Positions 34,261 to 46,222 are shown, numbered from the stretch's first letter. The stretch: DNA of 64,000 nt from Streptomyces lichenis (GCF_023218175.1 NZ_JALPTH010000010.1:1-64000), one strand, 5' to 3'. The notes: generated by a model not told the origin, from the letters alone. Translations and numbers: made by a program.

Positions 34261-34319
34261 TTGAACGCGTTCAACAACCCTTCTACAGTGAGCGGGAGAA
34301 CGGACTTGAACGCGTTCAA
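34261..34319 (+). promoter_or_regulatory. Promoter framed by two identical 14-bp palindromes
   Basis: TTGAACGCGTTCAA occurs perfectly at 34261-34274 and 34306-34319. The first supplies the -35 box (TTGAAC), followed after 17 bp by the -10 TACAGT (34284-34289). The second covers roughly +10 to +24. Two operators 45 bp apart around one promoter is a classic TetR-type repression layout. The regulator is not adjacent. Confidence 0.8.
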
Positions 34320-34347
34320 GACGCCGGTACGGGGAGAGGTGGGACCG

Positions 34348-35268
34348 ATGTGGCCGCTGGTGAACCTGATCGTGCCCCTGGGCATGCTGGTGGTCCTGCC
34401 GCTGGGGCTGGCCCTGCTGGACCCGGCGGGGCTGCGGACGGTACGGCGGCTGTGGCCGCTCTTCGCGGTGCCCGGGGCGGTCTGCCTCTGGCTGCCCCGA
34501 GGTGCCCTCGCCACCACACTGGCCTGCGGGTACGCGCTCGGCACGGTGCTGCTGGCCGGACACGCGGCCGGCCGGCTGGTACGCGGCGGCCGGGCCGTGC
34601 CCGCCCCGGCCGAGGTGGCCGCCCTCACCGCGCTGGCCTGTCCCGCCGTGGCCGCCTCGGCCCTGGTCGCCGAGCGGGCGGGGCACCGGCTCCTCGGCTT
34701 CGACCTCGACATCCTGGCGCTGACCGTGCCGCACTTCCACTTCGCCGGGTTCGCCGCCGCCCTGGTGGCCGGGCTGGTCTGCCGTACCGCCGACCGCCCG
34801 GCGGCCCGGTTCGCCGGGTACAGCGTGCCCTCGGGGACCCTGCTGGTGCTGGCCGGCTACTTCGTGGACGACTGGGCCGAACTGCTCGGCGCGCTGGTGC
34901 TGACCGCCGGGATGTGGACGGTCGCCTGGCTCACCTGGCGCGAGGTGCGGCCCACCGCGCCCGACCGGGCCACCCGGGTCCTTCTGGCCGTCTCGGCCGC
35001 CGTCCTGGTGGCGACGATGCTGCTGGCCCTCAGCTGGGCGGTCGGCCAGGCGACCGGACTGCCCCATCCCGACCTGGCCTGGATGGCGGCCACCCATGGA
35101 CTGGGCAACGCACTGGGCTTCGCCCTCTGCTCGGTGCTGGCCTGGCGGCGGCTCGCCACCCCCGGCGGCAGGAGCGAGGACAAGGGGCCCGGTACCGGAG
35201 CGCTTCCCGCCACCTGGGCCCGGAGCAGGCCAGGCCGGGACCACTCGACGCCCATCCGCCGGCCATGA
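34348..35268 (+). CDS. YndJ-like polytopic membrane protein
   Basis: A 306-residue membrane protein with about nine hydrophobic helices and a hydrophilic 35-residue tail. FDLDILALTVPHFHFAGF, with its two His, and the late TGLPHPDLAWMAATHGLGNALGF fit the YndJ family, whose function is unknown. It heads a probable operon with the DUF1990 and lipase-maturation-factor genes. The ATG at 34348 is preferred because a GGGGAGAGG stretch precedes it and the membrane domain starts there. Confidence 0.78.
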   Translation: MWPLVNLIVPLGMLVVLPLGLALLDPAGLRTVRRLWPLFAVPGAVCLWLPRGALATTLACGYALGTVLLAGHAAGRLVRGGRAVPAPAEVAALTALACPAVAASALVAERAGHRLLGFDLDILALTVPHFHFAGFAAALVAGLVCRTADRPAARFAGYSVPSGTLLVLAGYFVDDWAELLGALVLTAGMWTVAWLTWREVRPTAPDRATRVLLAVSAAVLVATMLLALSWAVGQATGLPHPDLAWMAATHGLGNALGFALCSVLAWRRLATPGGRSEDKGPGTGALPATWARSRPGRDHSTPIRRP

Positions 35269-35421
35269 CCGGCGCCGACCCGAGGGACGCACCCCATGAG
35301 CCGACTGATCCGCGCACTCGGCGACCATGATCACGGTCGGGCCGACGGCACCCGCCACGACCACCTCGGCCGCACCCCGCTCGATCCCACCCACCCGCAG
35401 ACCGCCCGCCCGGAGGACCCT

Positions 35422-35928
35422 GTGCCGACCGACCTCACCTACCCGGAGACCGGCGCCACCCTGGAGCGGCCGCTGCCGGCCGGCTACCACCATCTGCACC
35501 ACACCGCGCCGATCGGGCACGGGCGGGAAGTGTTCCAGCGCGCCGGGACGGCCGTCGTGACCTGGCGGATGCACCGGCGGACGGGGGTACGGGTGGTGGC
35601 GGACACCCCGCGCGCCGAGCCGGGCACCCGTGTGTCGGTCGGGTTCGGCACGGCGCGGCTGGGGATCACCGTCCCGTGCGCGGTGATCTGGACCGTGGAC
35701 GACACCAGCCGGACCGGCTTCGCCTACGGCACCCTGCCGGGGCACCCCGAGACGGGTGAGGAGTCCTTCGTGGTGGACCTGCGCCCGGACGGTTCGGTGT
35801 GGTTCACGGTCACCGCGTTCAGCCGGCCGGGCTGCTGGTACACCCGGCTGGCCGGGCCGGTGGTGCCGCTGCTGCAACGGGCCTACGCCCGCCATCTGGG
35901 CCGTACCCTGCGCCGGATCGCCACCTGA
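35422..35928 (+). CDS. DUF1990 family protein
   Basis: A 168-residue protein of the DUF1990 family (PTDLTYPETGAT, LPAGYHHLHHTAPIGHG, HPETGEESFVVDL and a C-terminal helix LLQRAYARHLGRTLRRIA). The function is unknown. GTG at 35422 has GGAGG 5 nt upstream and places the family's usual 'LTYPEvGAT' at the very start. The alternative ATG at 35296 would add 42 non-homologous residues. In many actinobacteria this family is next to YndJ-like genes, as here. Confidence 0.82.
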   Translation: MPTDLTYPETGATLERPLPAGYHHLHHTAPIGHGREVFQRAGTAVVTWRMHRRTGVRVVADTPRAEPGTRVSVGFGTARLGITVPCAVIWTVDDTSRTGFAYGTLPGHPETGEESFVVDLRPDGSVWFTVTAFSRPGCWYTRLAGPVVPLLQRAYARHLGRTLRRIAT

Positions 35929-36012
35929 GTCGCCGTCAGCCCGATGTGCGGCGGGTGCCGCACGGCGGTGTCGCGCCGGCGTCGAGAGGGCGGACGCGGA
36001 TACTCGGGACCG

Positions 36013-37425
36013 ATGGAATGGTTCTGGTTCGCCTCCTCCGACTACTGGCTGAGCCGGCTGGTCTTCCAGCGGGCGCTGGCCGCCGTCTACCTGGTCGCCT
36101 TCCTCGCGGCCGCGCTGCAGTTCCGCGCGCTGATCGGGAGCCGGGGCATGCTGCCGGTGCCCCGGTATGTGGAGCGGGTGCCGTTCCGGGCCGCGCCCAG
36201 CGTGTTCCACTGGCACTACTCGGACCGGTTCTTCGCGCTCTGCGCCTGGGGCGGCGCGGCGCTGGCCCTCGCCCTGCTCGCGGGCGCGGGTGACGCGGTG
36301 CCGCTGGCCGTCTCCATGGTGCTGTGGGCCGTGCTCTGGGCGCTCTACCTGTCGATCGTGAACGTGGGGCAGACCTGGTACGGCTTCGGCTGGGAGTCGC
36401 TGCTGCTGGAGACCGGGTTCCTGGCGGTCTTCCTCGGCAACGAGGAGACCGCCCCGCCGGTGCTGGTGCTGTTCCTGCTGCGCTGGCTGCTGTTCCGGGT
36501 GGAGTTCGGCGCCGGGTTGATCAAGCTTCGCGGCGACTCCTGCTGGCGCGATCTGACCTGCCTGTACTACCACCATGAGACCCAGCCGATGCCCGGCCCG
36601 CTGAGCTGGTTCTTCCACCGGCTGCCGAGGCCGCTGCACCGGGTGGAGACGGCGGCCAACCATGTCGCCCAGCTGGCGGTGCCGGTGCTGCTGTTCACCC
36701 CGCAGCCGGTGGCGAGCGCCGCCGCCGGGCTGATCGTGGTGACCCAGCTGTGGCTGGTGGCGTCGGGCAACTTCGCCTGGCTGAACTGGCTGACCATCGT
36801 GCTCGCGCTGTCCGCGGTGGACGGCTCGCTGGTGGCCGCCCCGCCCGTGCTGCCCGCTCCCCCGCTGTGGTTCGGGGTGCTGGTGCTCGCCGTCACCGCG
36901 CTGGTGCTGGTCCTGAGCGTGCGGCCGGCCCGCAATCTGCTCTCCCGCCACCAGGCGATGAACCGGTCCTTCGACCCGCTGCACCTGGTCAACACCTACG
37001 GGGCCTTCGGCACGGTGGGGCGGGTCCGGCGCGAGATCGTCATCGAGGGCACCGAGGAGGCGACGGCCCACCCGGGGACGGTCTGGCGGGAGTACGGCTT
37101 CCGGGGCAAGCCGGGGGACGTGCGGCGGCTGCCGCGCCAGTTCGCGCCGTACCATCTGCGGCTGGACTGGATGATGTGGTTCGCCGCCCTCTCCCCCGCG
37201 TACGCCCGGTCCTGGTTCACCCCGTTCGTCGAGCGACTGCTGGAGGGCGACCGGGACACCCTGCGGCTGCTGGGGCACAACCCCTTCCCGGACGGCCCGC
37301 CGGCGCAGATCCGGGCCCGGCTCTACCGGTACCGGTTCACCACCGGGGCGGAGCGGCGGGCGACGGGCGCCTGGTGGCACCGGACCCCGGAGCGCGACTT
37401 CCTGCCACCGACCCGGCTGCGCTGA
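36013..37425 (+). CDS. Lipase maturation factor family membrane protein
   Basis: A 470-residue polytopic protein of the LMF1/DUF1222 family. In animals LMF1 helps lipases fold, while bacterial members are uncharacterised. Family blocks are WYGFGWESLLLETGFLAVFLG, FRVEFGAGLIKLRGDSCWR, LTCLYYHHETQPMPGPLSW and the C-terminal soluble domain (FEY-like VWREYGFRGKPGD, LRLDWMMWFAALS). Five or six membrane helices precede that domain. It follows the DUF1990 gene by 84 bp, probably in the same transcript, and ends before a large nested hairpin. Confidence 0.9.
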   Translation: MEWFWFASSDYWLSRLVFQRALAAVYLVAFLAAALQFRALIGSRGMLPVPRYVERVPFRAAPSVFHWHYSDRFFALCAWGGAALALALLAGAGDAVPLAVSMVLWAVLWALYLSIVNVGQTWYGFGWESLLLETGFLAVFLGNEETAPPVLVLFLLRWLLFRVEFGAGLIKLRGDSCWRDLTCLYYHHETQPMPGPLSWFFHRLPRPLHRVETAANHVAQLAVPVLLFTPQPVASAAAGLIVVTQLWLVASGNFAWLNWLTIVLALSAVDGSLVAAPPVLPAPPLWFGVLVLAVTALVLVLSVRPARNLLSRHQAMNRSFDPLHLVNTYGAFGTVGRVRREIVIEGTEEATAHPGTVWREYGFRGKPGDVRRLPRQFAPYHLRLDWMMWFAALSPAYARSWFTPFVERLLEGDRDTLRLLGHNPFPDGPPAQIRARLYRYRFTTGAERRATGAWWHRTPERDFLPPTRLR

Positions 37426-37428
37426 TGA

Positions 37429-37519
37429 CGGCACCCGGCGGACCCCCGGACAGCCGCGTGCCCTCCGCCGGCGGGCGCGCGGGGCGCGTCGCGGGGCGGA
37501 GGGCACGGAGCGGGTGCCG
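37429..37519. terminator. Nested hairpin terminator
   Basis: An inner perfect 13-bp stem (CGTGCCCTCCGCC at 37457-37469, complement at 37495-37507) is enclosed by an outer 9-bp stem (CGGCACCCG at 37429-37437, CGGGTGCCG at 37511-37519). It lies between the convergent LMF gene and the small peptide gene. Confidence 0.75.
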
Positions 37520-37554
37520 CATGCGCGGGTGCGGGTCCGGCCGAAGCGTACGGC

Positions 37555-37719
37555 TCAGTCGATACCGGGCAGGATGTGCGGCTCGGCGAGGTCGTCCTCG
37601 TAGCCCGCGAGCCGGATGGGCGCCGAGCGGGCCCACACCTCAAGGCTGCCGAGGGTCTCGGAACGGGCGAGGCGTTCGCCCGGTTCCGCAGGCTCCTGAA
37701 TGATCGTTTCTGGTGTCAC
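37555..37719 (-). CDS. Small acidic peptide, possibly a RiPP precursor
   Basis: A 54-residue peptide with an acidic, Pro/Glu-rich first half (TPETIIQEPAEPGERLARSE) and a distinctive hydrophobic-to-acidic second half (SLEVWARSAPIRLAG, then YEDDLAEPHILPGID). It has no Cys and no membrane segment. GTG at 37719 has AGGAG 6 nt upstream, an excellent site. The two-part layout resembles a leader plus core, but no maturation enzyme I can name is adjacent except possibly the atypical SDR 370 bp away. The family is not recognised. Confidence 0.65.
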   Translation of the reverse strand: MTPETIIQEPAEPGERLARSETLGSLEVWARSAPIRLAGYEDDLAEPHILPGID

Positions 37720-38087
37720 CGCGCACTCCTGTCGTGTCGCGAACCTATGGGACATGTACTGCCGTTCGGTCGCGGTGGCGCCGGTCATCGGGCGGGACCG
37801 CAAGCTTGGTGGCAGGCTTGTCCCCAGGCCGACCCGAGGGGTTTCGTGGCCCCCGGTCGGTCGGCCGTTCGCCCCAGGTTAACCAAATGAGCGTGGTTCC
37901 GCTCGATGGAACGCGTCACAGGGTGGGAATCCGGACACGCCGGGAGCGCGCGGGCAGACCCGGGCGCCGGAAAGCGTCCTGCGAGCCCTCCGACGGATGG
38001 GGCGGGCGGGGAGAGCGGGACGCTCGGCAAGCGGTTTCCGTTTGGCGCACCCGCGCCCTGGCGTTCACCCCACGGGGTGAGGTCAGC
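37720..38087. other. Intergenic gap, no gene seen
   Basis: The stretch contains the likely promoter of the small peptide gene (a TAGGTT -10-like box near 37745 on the minus strand) and a GTTCC-N7-GGAAC inverted repeat near 37894. Otherwise nothing is recognised. It has a little lower GC around 37870-37890. Confidence 0.4.
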
Positions 38088-39569
38088 TCACCACTGGCCG
38101 GGGGCGTAGTCCTTGAGGAAGCAGCCGTACAGGTCCTCGCCCGCCTCGCCGCGCACGATCGGGTCATAGACCCGGGCCGCGCCGTCCACCAGGTCCAGCG
38201 GGGCGTGGAAGCCGGCCTCCGCGAGCCGCACCTTGTCCGGGTGCGGGCGCTCGTCGGTGATCCAGCCGGTGTCCACGGCCGTCATCAGGATGCGGTCGGA
38301 GTCGAACATCTCCTGGGCGCTGGTGCGGGTCAGCATGTTCAGCGCGGCTTTGGCCATGTTGGTGTGCGGGTGCCCGGCGCCCTTGTAGCCGCGGGCGAAC
38401 ACGCCCTCCATGGCGGAGACGTTGACGACGTAGGTGCGGCGGGCCGGGGAGGCGGCCATGGCCGCCCGGAGCCGGCTGATCAGGATGAACGGGGCGGTGG
38501 AGTTGCACAGCTGCACTTCCAGCAGCTCGACCGGGTCCACCTCGGAGACCGTCTGCACCCAGCTGTTGCTGTCGTGCAGGTCGGGTACGAGCCCGCCGGC
38601 GTCGATGGCGGTGCCGGCCACGATCCGCTCCAGCGAGGCGGAGCCGCTGACCAGGGCCAGGTCGGTGATGTCCTGGGCGGTGAGCTGGTCCCCGCCGCGC
38701 GGTCCGGGCAGCGCGGCCACGGAGTCGACCGTTCCGCTGCCGAAGGTGCCGATGACCTCGGCGGGCGGCAGTTCGCCGGCGGGCAGCGGGGCGGACTCGG
38801 CGGCCACCAGCTCGCGGTAGGCGCCGGGCGAGCGGCGCACGGTCTGGGCGGCGTTGTTGATCAGGATGTCCAGCGGCCCGGCGGCGGCGACCGAGTCGGC
38901 GAGGGCCACCACCTGGGCGGGGTCGCGCAGGTCGATGCCGACGATCTTCAGCCGGCCGATCCACTCGTCGCTGTCCGGCATGGCCTTGAAGCGGCGGATG
39001 GCGTCGTTCGGGAAGCGGGTGGTGATGGTGGTGTGGGCGCCGTCCCGGAGCAGCCGCAGCGCGATGTACATGCCGATCTTGGCGCGGCCGCCGGTGAGCA
39101 GGGCCCGCCGGCCGGTCAGGTCGGTACGGGCGTCGCGCCTGGCGCGGTTCTCGGCGGCGCACTTCTGGCAGAGCTGGTGGTAGAAGGCGTCGACCTCGAC
39201 GTACCGCTGCTTGCAGACGTAGCAGGAGCGGGGGCGCTGGAGGATGCCGGCGATCTCGCCGGCGACCGAGGAGGAGGGCAGCAGGCCCTGGGTCTCGTCG
39301 TCGATGCGGTCGGCGGAGCCGGTGGCGGTGGCCTCGGTGACGGCCCGGTCGTTGGCGGTCTTGGCGGCACGGCGCTCCTGGCGGCGGCGCTGCTTGACGG
39401 TGCGGTAGATGCCGGAGGTGGCCCGGCGGACCGCGATGGCGTCCGGGTGGTCGACCTCGATCCGGTCGAGCTCGGCGAGGACGCTCAGGCAGACGGCCAG
39501 CCGCTCGGGGGCGATCCCCGGCCCGTACACCTCCGGCTCGTACGCCTGGGTCTCTTCGGTCACCGTCAT
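38088..39569 (-). CDS. Atypical SDR oxidoreductase with an N-terminal zinc ribbon
   Basis: A 493-residue protein. The N-terminal helical region (1-100) is followed by CYVCKQRYVEVDAF...CQKC (Cx2C-x14-Cx2C), a likely zinc ribbon. An SDR Rossmann domain starts at ALLTGGRAKIGMYIAL. NNAAQT and VVNVSAMEGV (Ser) are present, but the catalytic Tyr of YxxxK is replaced: the sequence is HTNMAKAAL, giving Thr-x3-Lys. A large insertion (about 210-310) separates the cofactor and catalytic parts. The enzyme may be inactive or use another mechanism. ATG at 39569 has an AGGA upstream (11 nt). A start at 39599 is possible. Confidence 0.85.
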   Translation of the reverse strand: MTVTEETQAYEPEVYGPGIAPERLAVCLSVLAELDRIEVDHPDAIAVRRATSGIYRTVKQRRRQERRAAKTANDRAVTEATATGSADRIDDETQGLLPSSSVAGEIAGILQRPRSCYVCKQRYVEVDAFYHQLCQKCAAENRARRDARTDLTGRRALLTGGRAKIGMYIALRLLRDGAHTTITTRFPNDAIRRFKAMPDSDEWIGRLKIVGIDLRDPAQVVALADSVAAAGPLDILINNAAQTVRRSPGAYRELVAAESAPLPAGELPPAEVIGTFGSGTVDSVAALPGPRGGDQLTAQDITDLALVSGSASLERIVAGTAIDAGGLVPDLHDSNSWVQTVSEVDPVELLEVQLCNSTAPFILISRLRAAMAASPARRTYVVNVSAMEGVFARGYKGAGHPHTNMAKAALNMLTRTSAQEMFDSDRILMTAVDTGWITDERPHPDKVRLAEAGFHAPLDLVDGAARVYDPIVRGEAGEDLYGCFLKDYAPGQW

Positions 39570-40008
39570 GGCGCTGCCGTTCCTCGCTCGCTCGTTCATC
39601 GCGCCGCCGCGACACGCGGGCGGCGGGTGCTTGTCAAAAGCCGAACTCTACGGGAGGCGGGGGCGCGAGGGCCAAGCGGAGGCCCGTGCTCTCGGTCACG
39701 GGGCAGGGGGCCGGGGCGAGGCCAGCGGGTCGCCCGCGACCGGGACGGGAATTTTCGGAAAGGGGCGAAACGGACGGTGCTGCGGTTTCCCTCGGCCGGC
39801 GCCACCCCTGTTGGGCACATGCTCAATAGCCAGCCTCCGCCTCCACCCCTTCGATTCCCAGCCGATTTCCCCTCTTCACATTCGATAGACAGGCCGTGAT
39901 CCGGTTGCGAAGACCGCTGCCTACGGATACCGCACCCTTTACCGTCCCCGGTGTGACGCAGAACGCACCGTGCACCGGCACGGCTCAGGCAGGGACGAGG
40001 GAGGCCTC
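39570..40008. other. Divergent intergenic region, no gene seen
   Basis: This region lies between the SDR and amidohydrolase genes. It has a relatively AT-rich patch at 39760-39960 that should hold both promoters. I could not assign -35/-10 pairs with confidence, and no repeat, hairpin or small gene stands out. Confidence 0.4.
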
Positions 40009-41829
40009 ATGAGGGGTATGCGGGGTACGCCGGGTCGCCGGGCGGTGCTGGCCGCCGGCGCGGTCACCGTCACCGCGGTCGCGCTCGACGGCTGCGGACC
40101 GGAAGACGAGCGGGACCGCTCCGGGGAGGACCGGGCCGGACGGGCGGCCGACCTCGTGCTGACCGGCGGCCATGTCCACACCGTGGACGACGAGGACAGC
40201 GTGCACCAGGCGCTGGCGGTCACCGCCGGCCGTATCACCTTCGTCGGCACCGATCGGGAGGCCCGCCGCCACGTCGGCAAGGGCACCCGGGTCGTGGACC
40301 TGGGCGGCCGGATGGTGATGCCCGGACTGCATGACGGGCATCTGCACCCCATGTCCGGCGGGCAGGGGTTGCTCGGCTGCGACCTGGAGTACGAACCGCT
40401 CACGGTCCGGCAGTTCCAGGACCGCGTCAGGGCCTATCTGAAGCGGACGAAGGACGAGGAGCCCGACTCCTGGGTCCAGGTCGAGCACTGGTACGCGCAG
40501 GCCATGCGGCCGGCCGGGACCAAGCTCACCAAGGCCGATCTGGACGCCCTGGACACCCGGCGGCCGATCGTGGTCAAGTCCACCGACGGGCACACCGTGC
40601 TGGTCAGCAGCCGCGCCCTGGAGATCGCCGGTATCACCGCCGCGACGAAGGACCCGGCAGGCGGTGCCATCGGGCGGGACGCCCAGGGCGAGCCCACCGG
40701 CGTCCTGGAGGACGGGGCGACCGACCTGGTCACGGCGAAGATCCCGCAGCCGACCGCCGCGGAGAACCTGCGGATCGCCCGCACCGCCCTGGCCGCGCTC
40801 GCGGAGCAGGGGGTGACCACCTTCATGGACGCGCTGGCGTCCGAGGAGGGGCTCAAGGCCTTCACCGCCCTCGCCGAGGAGGGCGCGCTCACCGCCCGGG
40901 CCTCTTTCGCCCCGCTGGTCAACGTCGGCGACAAGGACCCGGTGGGCAAGGTGCGCGCCCTGCGCGACCGGTACGACGGGGGCGCCGTCAAGGCCGCGGC
41001 GGGGATCGCCGTACGCAACACCAAGCTCTTCCTCGACGGCGTCCTGCAGTACCCCGCGCAGACCGCCGGCCTGCTCCAGCCCTATCTGGAGTGCGGCCAC
41101 GGCGAGTGCCGCCCCGGCAAGCGGACCGGCGCCCAATACTGGAAGCAGGAGCAGCTCGACTCCATCGTGGCGGAGCTGACCAAGGCGGGCTTCGACCCGC
41201 ATGTGCACGCCATCGGCGACCGGTCGGTCCGCACCGCCCTCAACGCCTTCGCCCGCGTCCGCGAGCGCGGCGACCGGCGCAGCCGGCTGACCGTCGCCCA
41301 CGCCGAACTGGTGGACCCCGCCGACATCAAGCGCTTCGCCCGGCTCGACGTGGTCGCCGCGATGGGGTTCCACTGGGCCAAGCCCGCCCCCGACTCCGTC
41401 GAGTCGGTCAAGCCCTACCTGGGCGCCAAGCGGTGGTCGAACTACGAACCGGAGGGGGACATCCTCGCAGGCGGCGGCCGGATATCCCTGGGCAGCGACT
41501 GGCCGGTCGACCCGCTGGACGAGTGGACCGCCATCAAGACGGCGATCACCCGGACCGCCGCGCCCGGCAGCGAGTACGCCAAGCAGGGGCCGATGACGCC
41601 CCATCAGCGCATCAGCCGCGCGGCCGCCCTGCGCGCGGCCACCCTCAACGGCGCCTACCAGCTGCGGCAGCAGGACCACACCGGTTCACTGGAGGCGGGC
41701 AAGTTCGCCGACCTGATCGTGCTGGACCGCAATGTGATGAAGGTCCCCGAGGAGGAGATCGCCGGGACCAAGGTCCTGCTGACCATGGTCGGCGGCCGGG
41801 TCGTGCACGGCTCCCTGGACCTGGAGTAG
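40009..41829 (+). CDS. Exported amidohydrolase family protein (YtcJ-like)
   Basis: A 606-residue metal-dependent hydrolase. The N-terminus GRRAVLAAGAVTVTAVALDGC has a twin Arg and a lipobox-like DGC, so a Tat lipoprotein is likely. The TIM-barrel body has the metal site HDGHLHPM, DPHVHAIGDRSVRTAL (His residues) and the late Asp in SLGSDWPVDP. The tail GSLEAGKFADLIVLD closes the small beta domain as in amidohydrolase_3 enzymes. The substrate is unknown. ATG at 40009 has GGGAGG 5-6 nt upstream. Confidence 0.88.
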   Translation: MRGMRGTPGRRAVLAAGAVTVTAVALDGCGPEDERDRSGEDRAGRAADLVLTGGHVHTVDDEDSVHQALAVTAGRITFVGTDREARRHVGKGTRVVDLGGRMVMPGLHDGHLHPMSGGQGLLGCDLEYEPLTVRQFQDRVRAYLKRTKDEEPDSWVQVEHWYAQAMRPAGTKLTKADLDALDTRRPIVVKSTDGHTVLVSSRALEIAGITAATKDPAGGAIGRDAQGEPTGVLEDGATDLVTAKIPQPTAAENLRIARTALAALAEQGVTTFMDALASEEGLKAFTALAEEGALTARASFAPLVNVGDKDPVGKVRALRDRYDGGAVKAAAGIAVRNTKLFLDGVLQYPAQTAGLLQPYLECGHGECRPGKRTGAQYWKQEQLDSIVAELTKAGFDPHVHAIGDRSVRTALNAFARVRERGDRRSRLTVAHAELVDPADIKRFARLDVVAAMGFHWAKPAPDSVESVKPYLGAKRWSNYEPEGDILAGGGRISLGSDWPVDPLDEWTAIKTAITRTAAPGSEYAKQGPMTPHQRISRAAALRAATLNGAYQLRQQDHTGSLEAGKFADLIVLDRNVMKVPEEEIAGTKVLLTMVGGRVVHGSLDLE

Positions 41830-41843
41830 GCCCCGGCAGGGCC

Positions 41844-41872
41844 CCGTGCCCGGCGGAGCCCGCCGGGCACGG
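41844..41872. terminator. Bidirectional hairpin terminator
   Basis: A perfect 13-bp stem with a 3-nt loop (CCGTGCCCGGCGG, agc, CCGCCGGGCACGG) lies between the convergent amidohydrolase and peptidase genes. Confidence 0.85.
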
Positions 41873-41892
41873 ACGGGCACGGGGGGCGCGTG

Positions 41893-45007
<3,115 letters not shown>

Positions 45008-45039
45008 CCCTGGATCCCGCCGTCTGCGGGCGGGTACGG

Positions 45040-45078
45040 ACACGGGCCCCCGCCGCTGTCCGCGGCGGGGGCCCGTGT
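45040..45078 (+). terminator. gnd terminator
   Basis: A perfect 17-bp GC-rich stem with a 5-nt loop lies 33 bp after the gnd stop codon (ACACGGGCCCCCGCCGC at 45040-45056, complement 45062-45078). Confidence 0.92.
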
Positions 45079-45110
45079 GCGACCGTCCTTGTCCGGCCTT
45101 GTCCGGCTGC

Positions 45111-45368
45111 CTAGCTGGCCGGACCGGGCTCCGGTTCGGGGCCGGGCACGGGCTCGGGGCCGGGGGGCTTGGGCACCGGGTCCGGCTCAGGGCCGGGCGG
45201 GGGGCCGGGGTGCGGCGGAGGGGTGGGGGTGGGGCCGGGGACCGGGCTGGGAGCGGGGCCCGGCTCGGGTCCCGGTCCCGGGCTCGGCACCGGTGTCGGC
45301 GGCGCCGGGTCCGGACCCGGGCCCGGCGTGGGCGCGGGCGGGACGGGGTCGGGGTACGGGTTGGTCAT
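45111..45368 (-). CDS. Proline/glycine-rich small protein
   Basis: An 85-residue protein that is nearly all Pro, Gly, Glu/Asp, Thr and Ser in PxPGPxP steps after a MTNPYPDPVP start. GGGGAG lies 5 nt before the ATG at 45368, which supports real translation. No signal peptide or domain is seen. Similar PG-rich small proteins occur in streptomycetes. It could equally be a spurious low-complexity frame. Confidence 0.5.
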   Translation of the reverse strand: MTNPYPDPVPPAPTPGPGPDPAPPTPVPSPGPGPEPGPAPSPVPGPTPTPPPHPGPPPGPEPDPVPKPPGPEPVPGPEPEPGPAS

Positions 45369-45530
45369 GGCGACTCCCCTGGTGGTTCGGCCGTGGCGGT
45401 ACGGGCCTTGGCCCGCACGGACCCGCTACGGGCGGCGGCCCCGCCACCCGTACCGGCTCTCCCCCGCCGCGTTCCCGCCCGCGAGGGGATCACTCGTCCA
45501 CCCGCCGGACCCCCTTCGGGCGGGGTACGC

Positions 45531-45625
45531 CGGTGTCAGCCGCGCCTCCGGGCCGGATACGCGGTGTCAGCCGCGCGGCCAGGGCCGGATACGCGGGTGT
45601 CAGCCGCGCGGCCCGGGTACGGCGT
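45531..45625. repeat. Triplicated 3' end of panD
   Basis: tgtcagccgcgc occurs at 45534, 45565 and 45598 (period 31-33 bp), with the flanking ccggatacgcgg also shared. The innermost copy contains the panD stop codon, so the gene's last codons and stop were duplicated outward, as at 4401-4461. Confidence 0.8.
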
Positions 45626-46028
45626 GCGGGGCGCGAACCGTGCCGCTGCCGGGCACCGGGGCCGAGGCGTCCGTCCCCAGCTCCACGATCCGGTTCGCCC
45701 CGTCGACGTGCACCACCCGCGGCACCAGCGCCCGCGCCTCGGCGTCGTCCACCTGGGCGTAGCTGATGAGGATCACCAGGTCCCCGGGGTGGACGAGGTG
45801 TGCGGCGGCGCCGTTGATCCCGATCACGCCGGAGCCTCGCTCCCCCTCGATGACGTAGGTCTCCAGCCGGGCCCCGTTGTCGATGTCGACGATGTGGACG
45901 AGCTCCCCCGGGAGCAGGTCGGCCGCCTCCATGAGGTCGGCGTCCACGGTGACGGACCCGACATAGTGCAGGTCGGCCTGGGTGACGGTGGCGCGATGGA
46001 TCTTGGACTTGAACATGGTGCGCTGCAT
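45600..46028 (-). CDS. panD: Aspartate 1-decarboxylase
   Basis: A 142-residue pyruvoyl enzyme making beta-alanine for pantothenate. Self-cleavage occurs at Gly24-Ser25 in HYVGSVTVD. Lys9, Tyr22 and the later NGAAAHL block and ISYAQVDD fit the family. AGGAG is 7 nt before the ATG at 46028. The protein is complete, with a C-terminal extension of about 25 residues beyond the usual end. panB is encoded 23 kb away. Confidence 0.96.
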   Translation of the reverse strand: MQRTMFKSKIHRATVTQADLHYVGSVTVDADLMEAADLLPGELVHIVDIDNGARLETYVIEGERGSGVIGINGAAAHLVHPGDLVILISYAQVDDAEARALVPRVVHVDGANRIVELGTDASAPVPGSGTVRAPHAVPGPRG

Positions 46029-46222
46029 CTGAGTGCTCCTGTGACTCGGCTCCCTGCCTGCGTACGTGCAGGTCAAGGGCGGTCCGGTCAGCCTACAGCG
46101 GGGCTCGCGTGACGAGGCAGCCCCCTCCACCGCTGACCGGACGGCCACGGGAGCGAGGTCCTTCGGCCCTCATGGGCACCCCGGAGAAGCTGCTCGGCAG
46201 TCGCCCGGGTGGCCGGACCGCT

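Noticed and set aside
37555..37719. Lasso peptide precursor
   Set aside because: A Gly...Glu8 ring could be drawn in the tail, but the usual Thr at leader position -2 is absent and no lasso protease or cyclase gene is nearby.
37894..37914. Shared operator with the MFS gene at 24.3 kb (GTTCC/GGAAC)
   Set aside because: Half-sites are only 5 bp with different spacers (5 and 7 bp), which is too weak to link the two regions.
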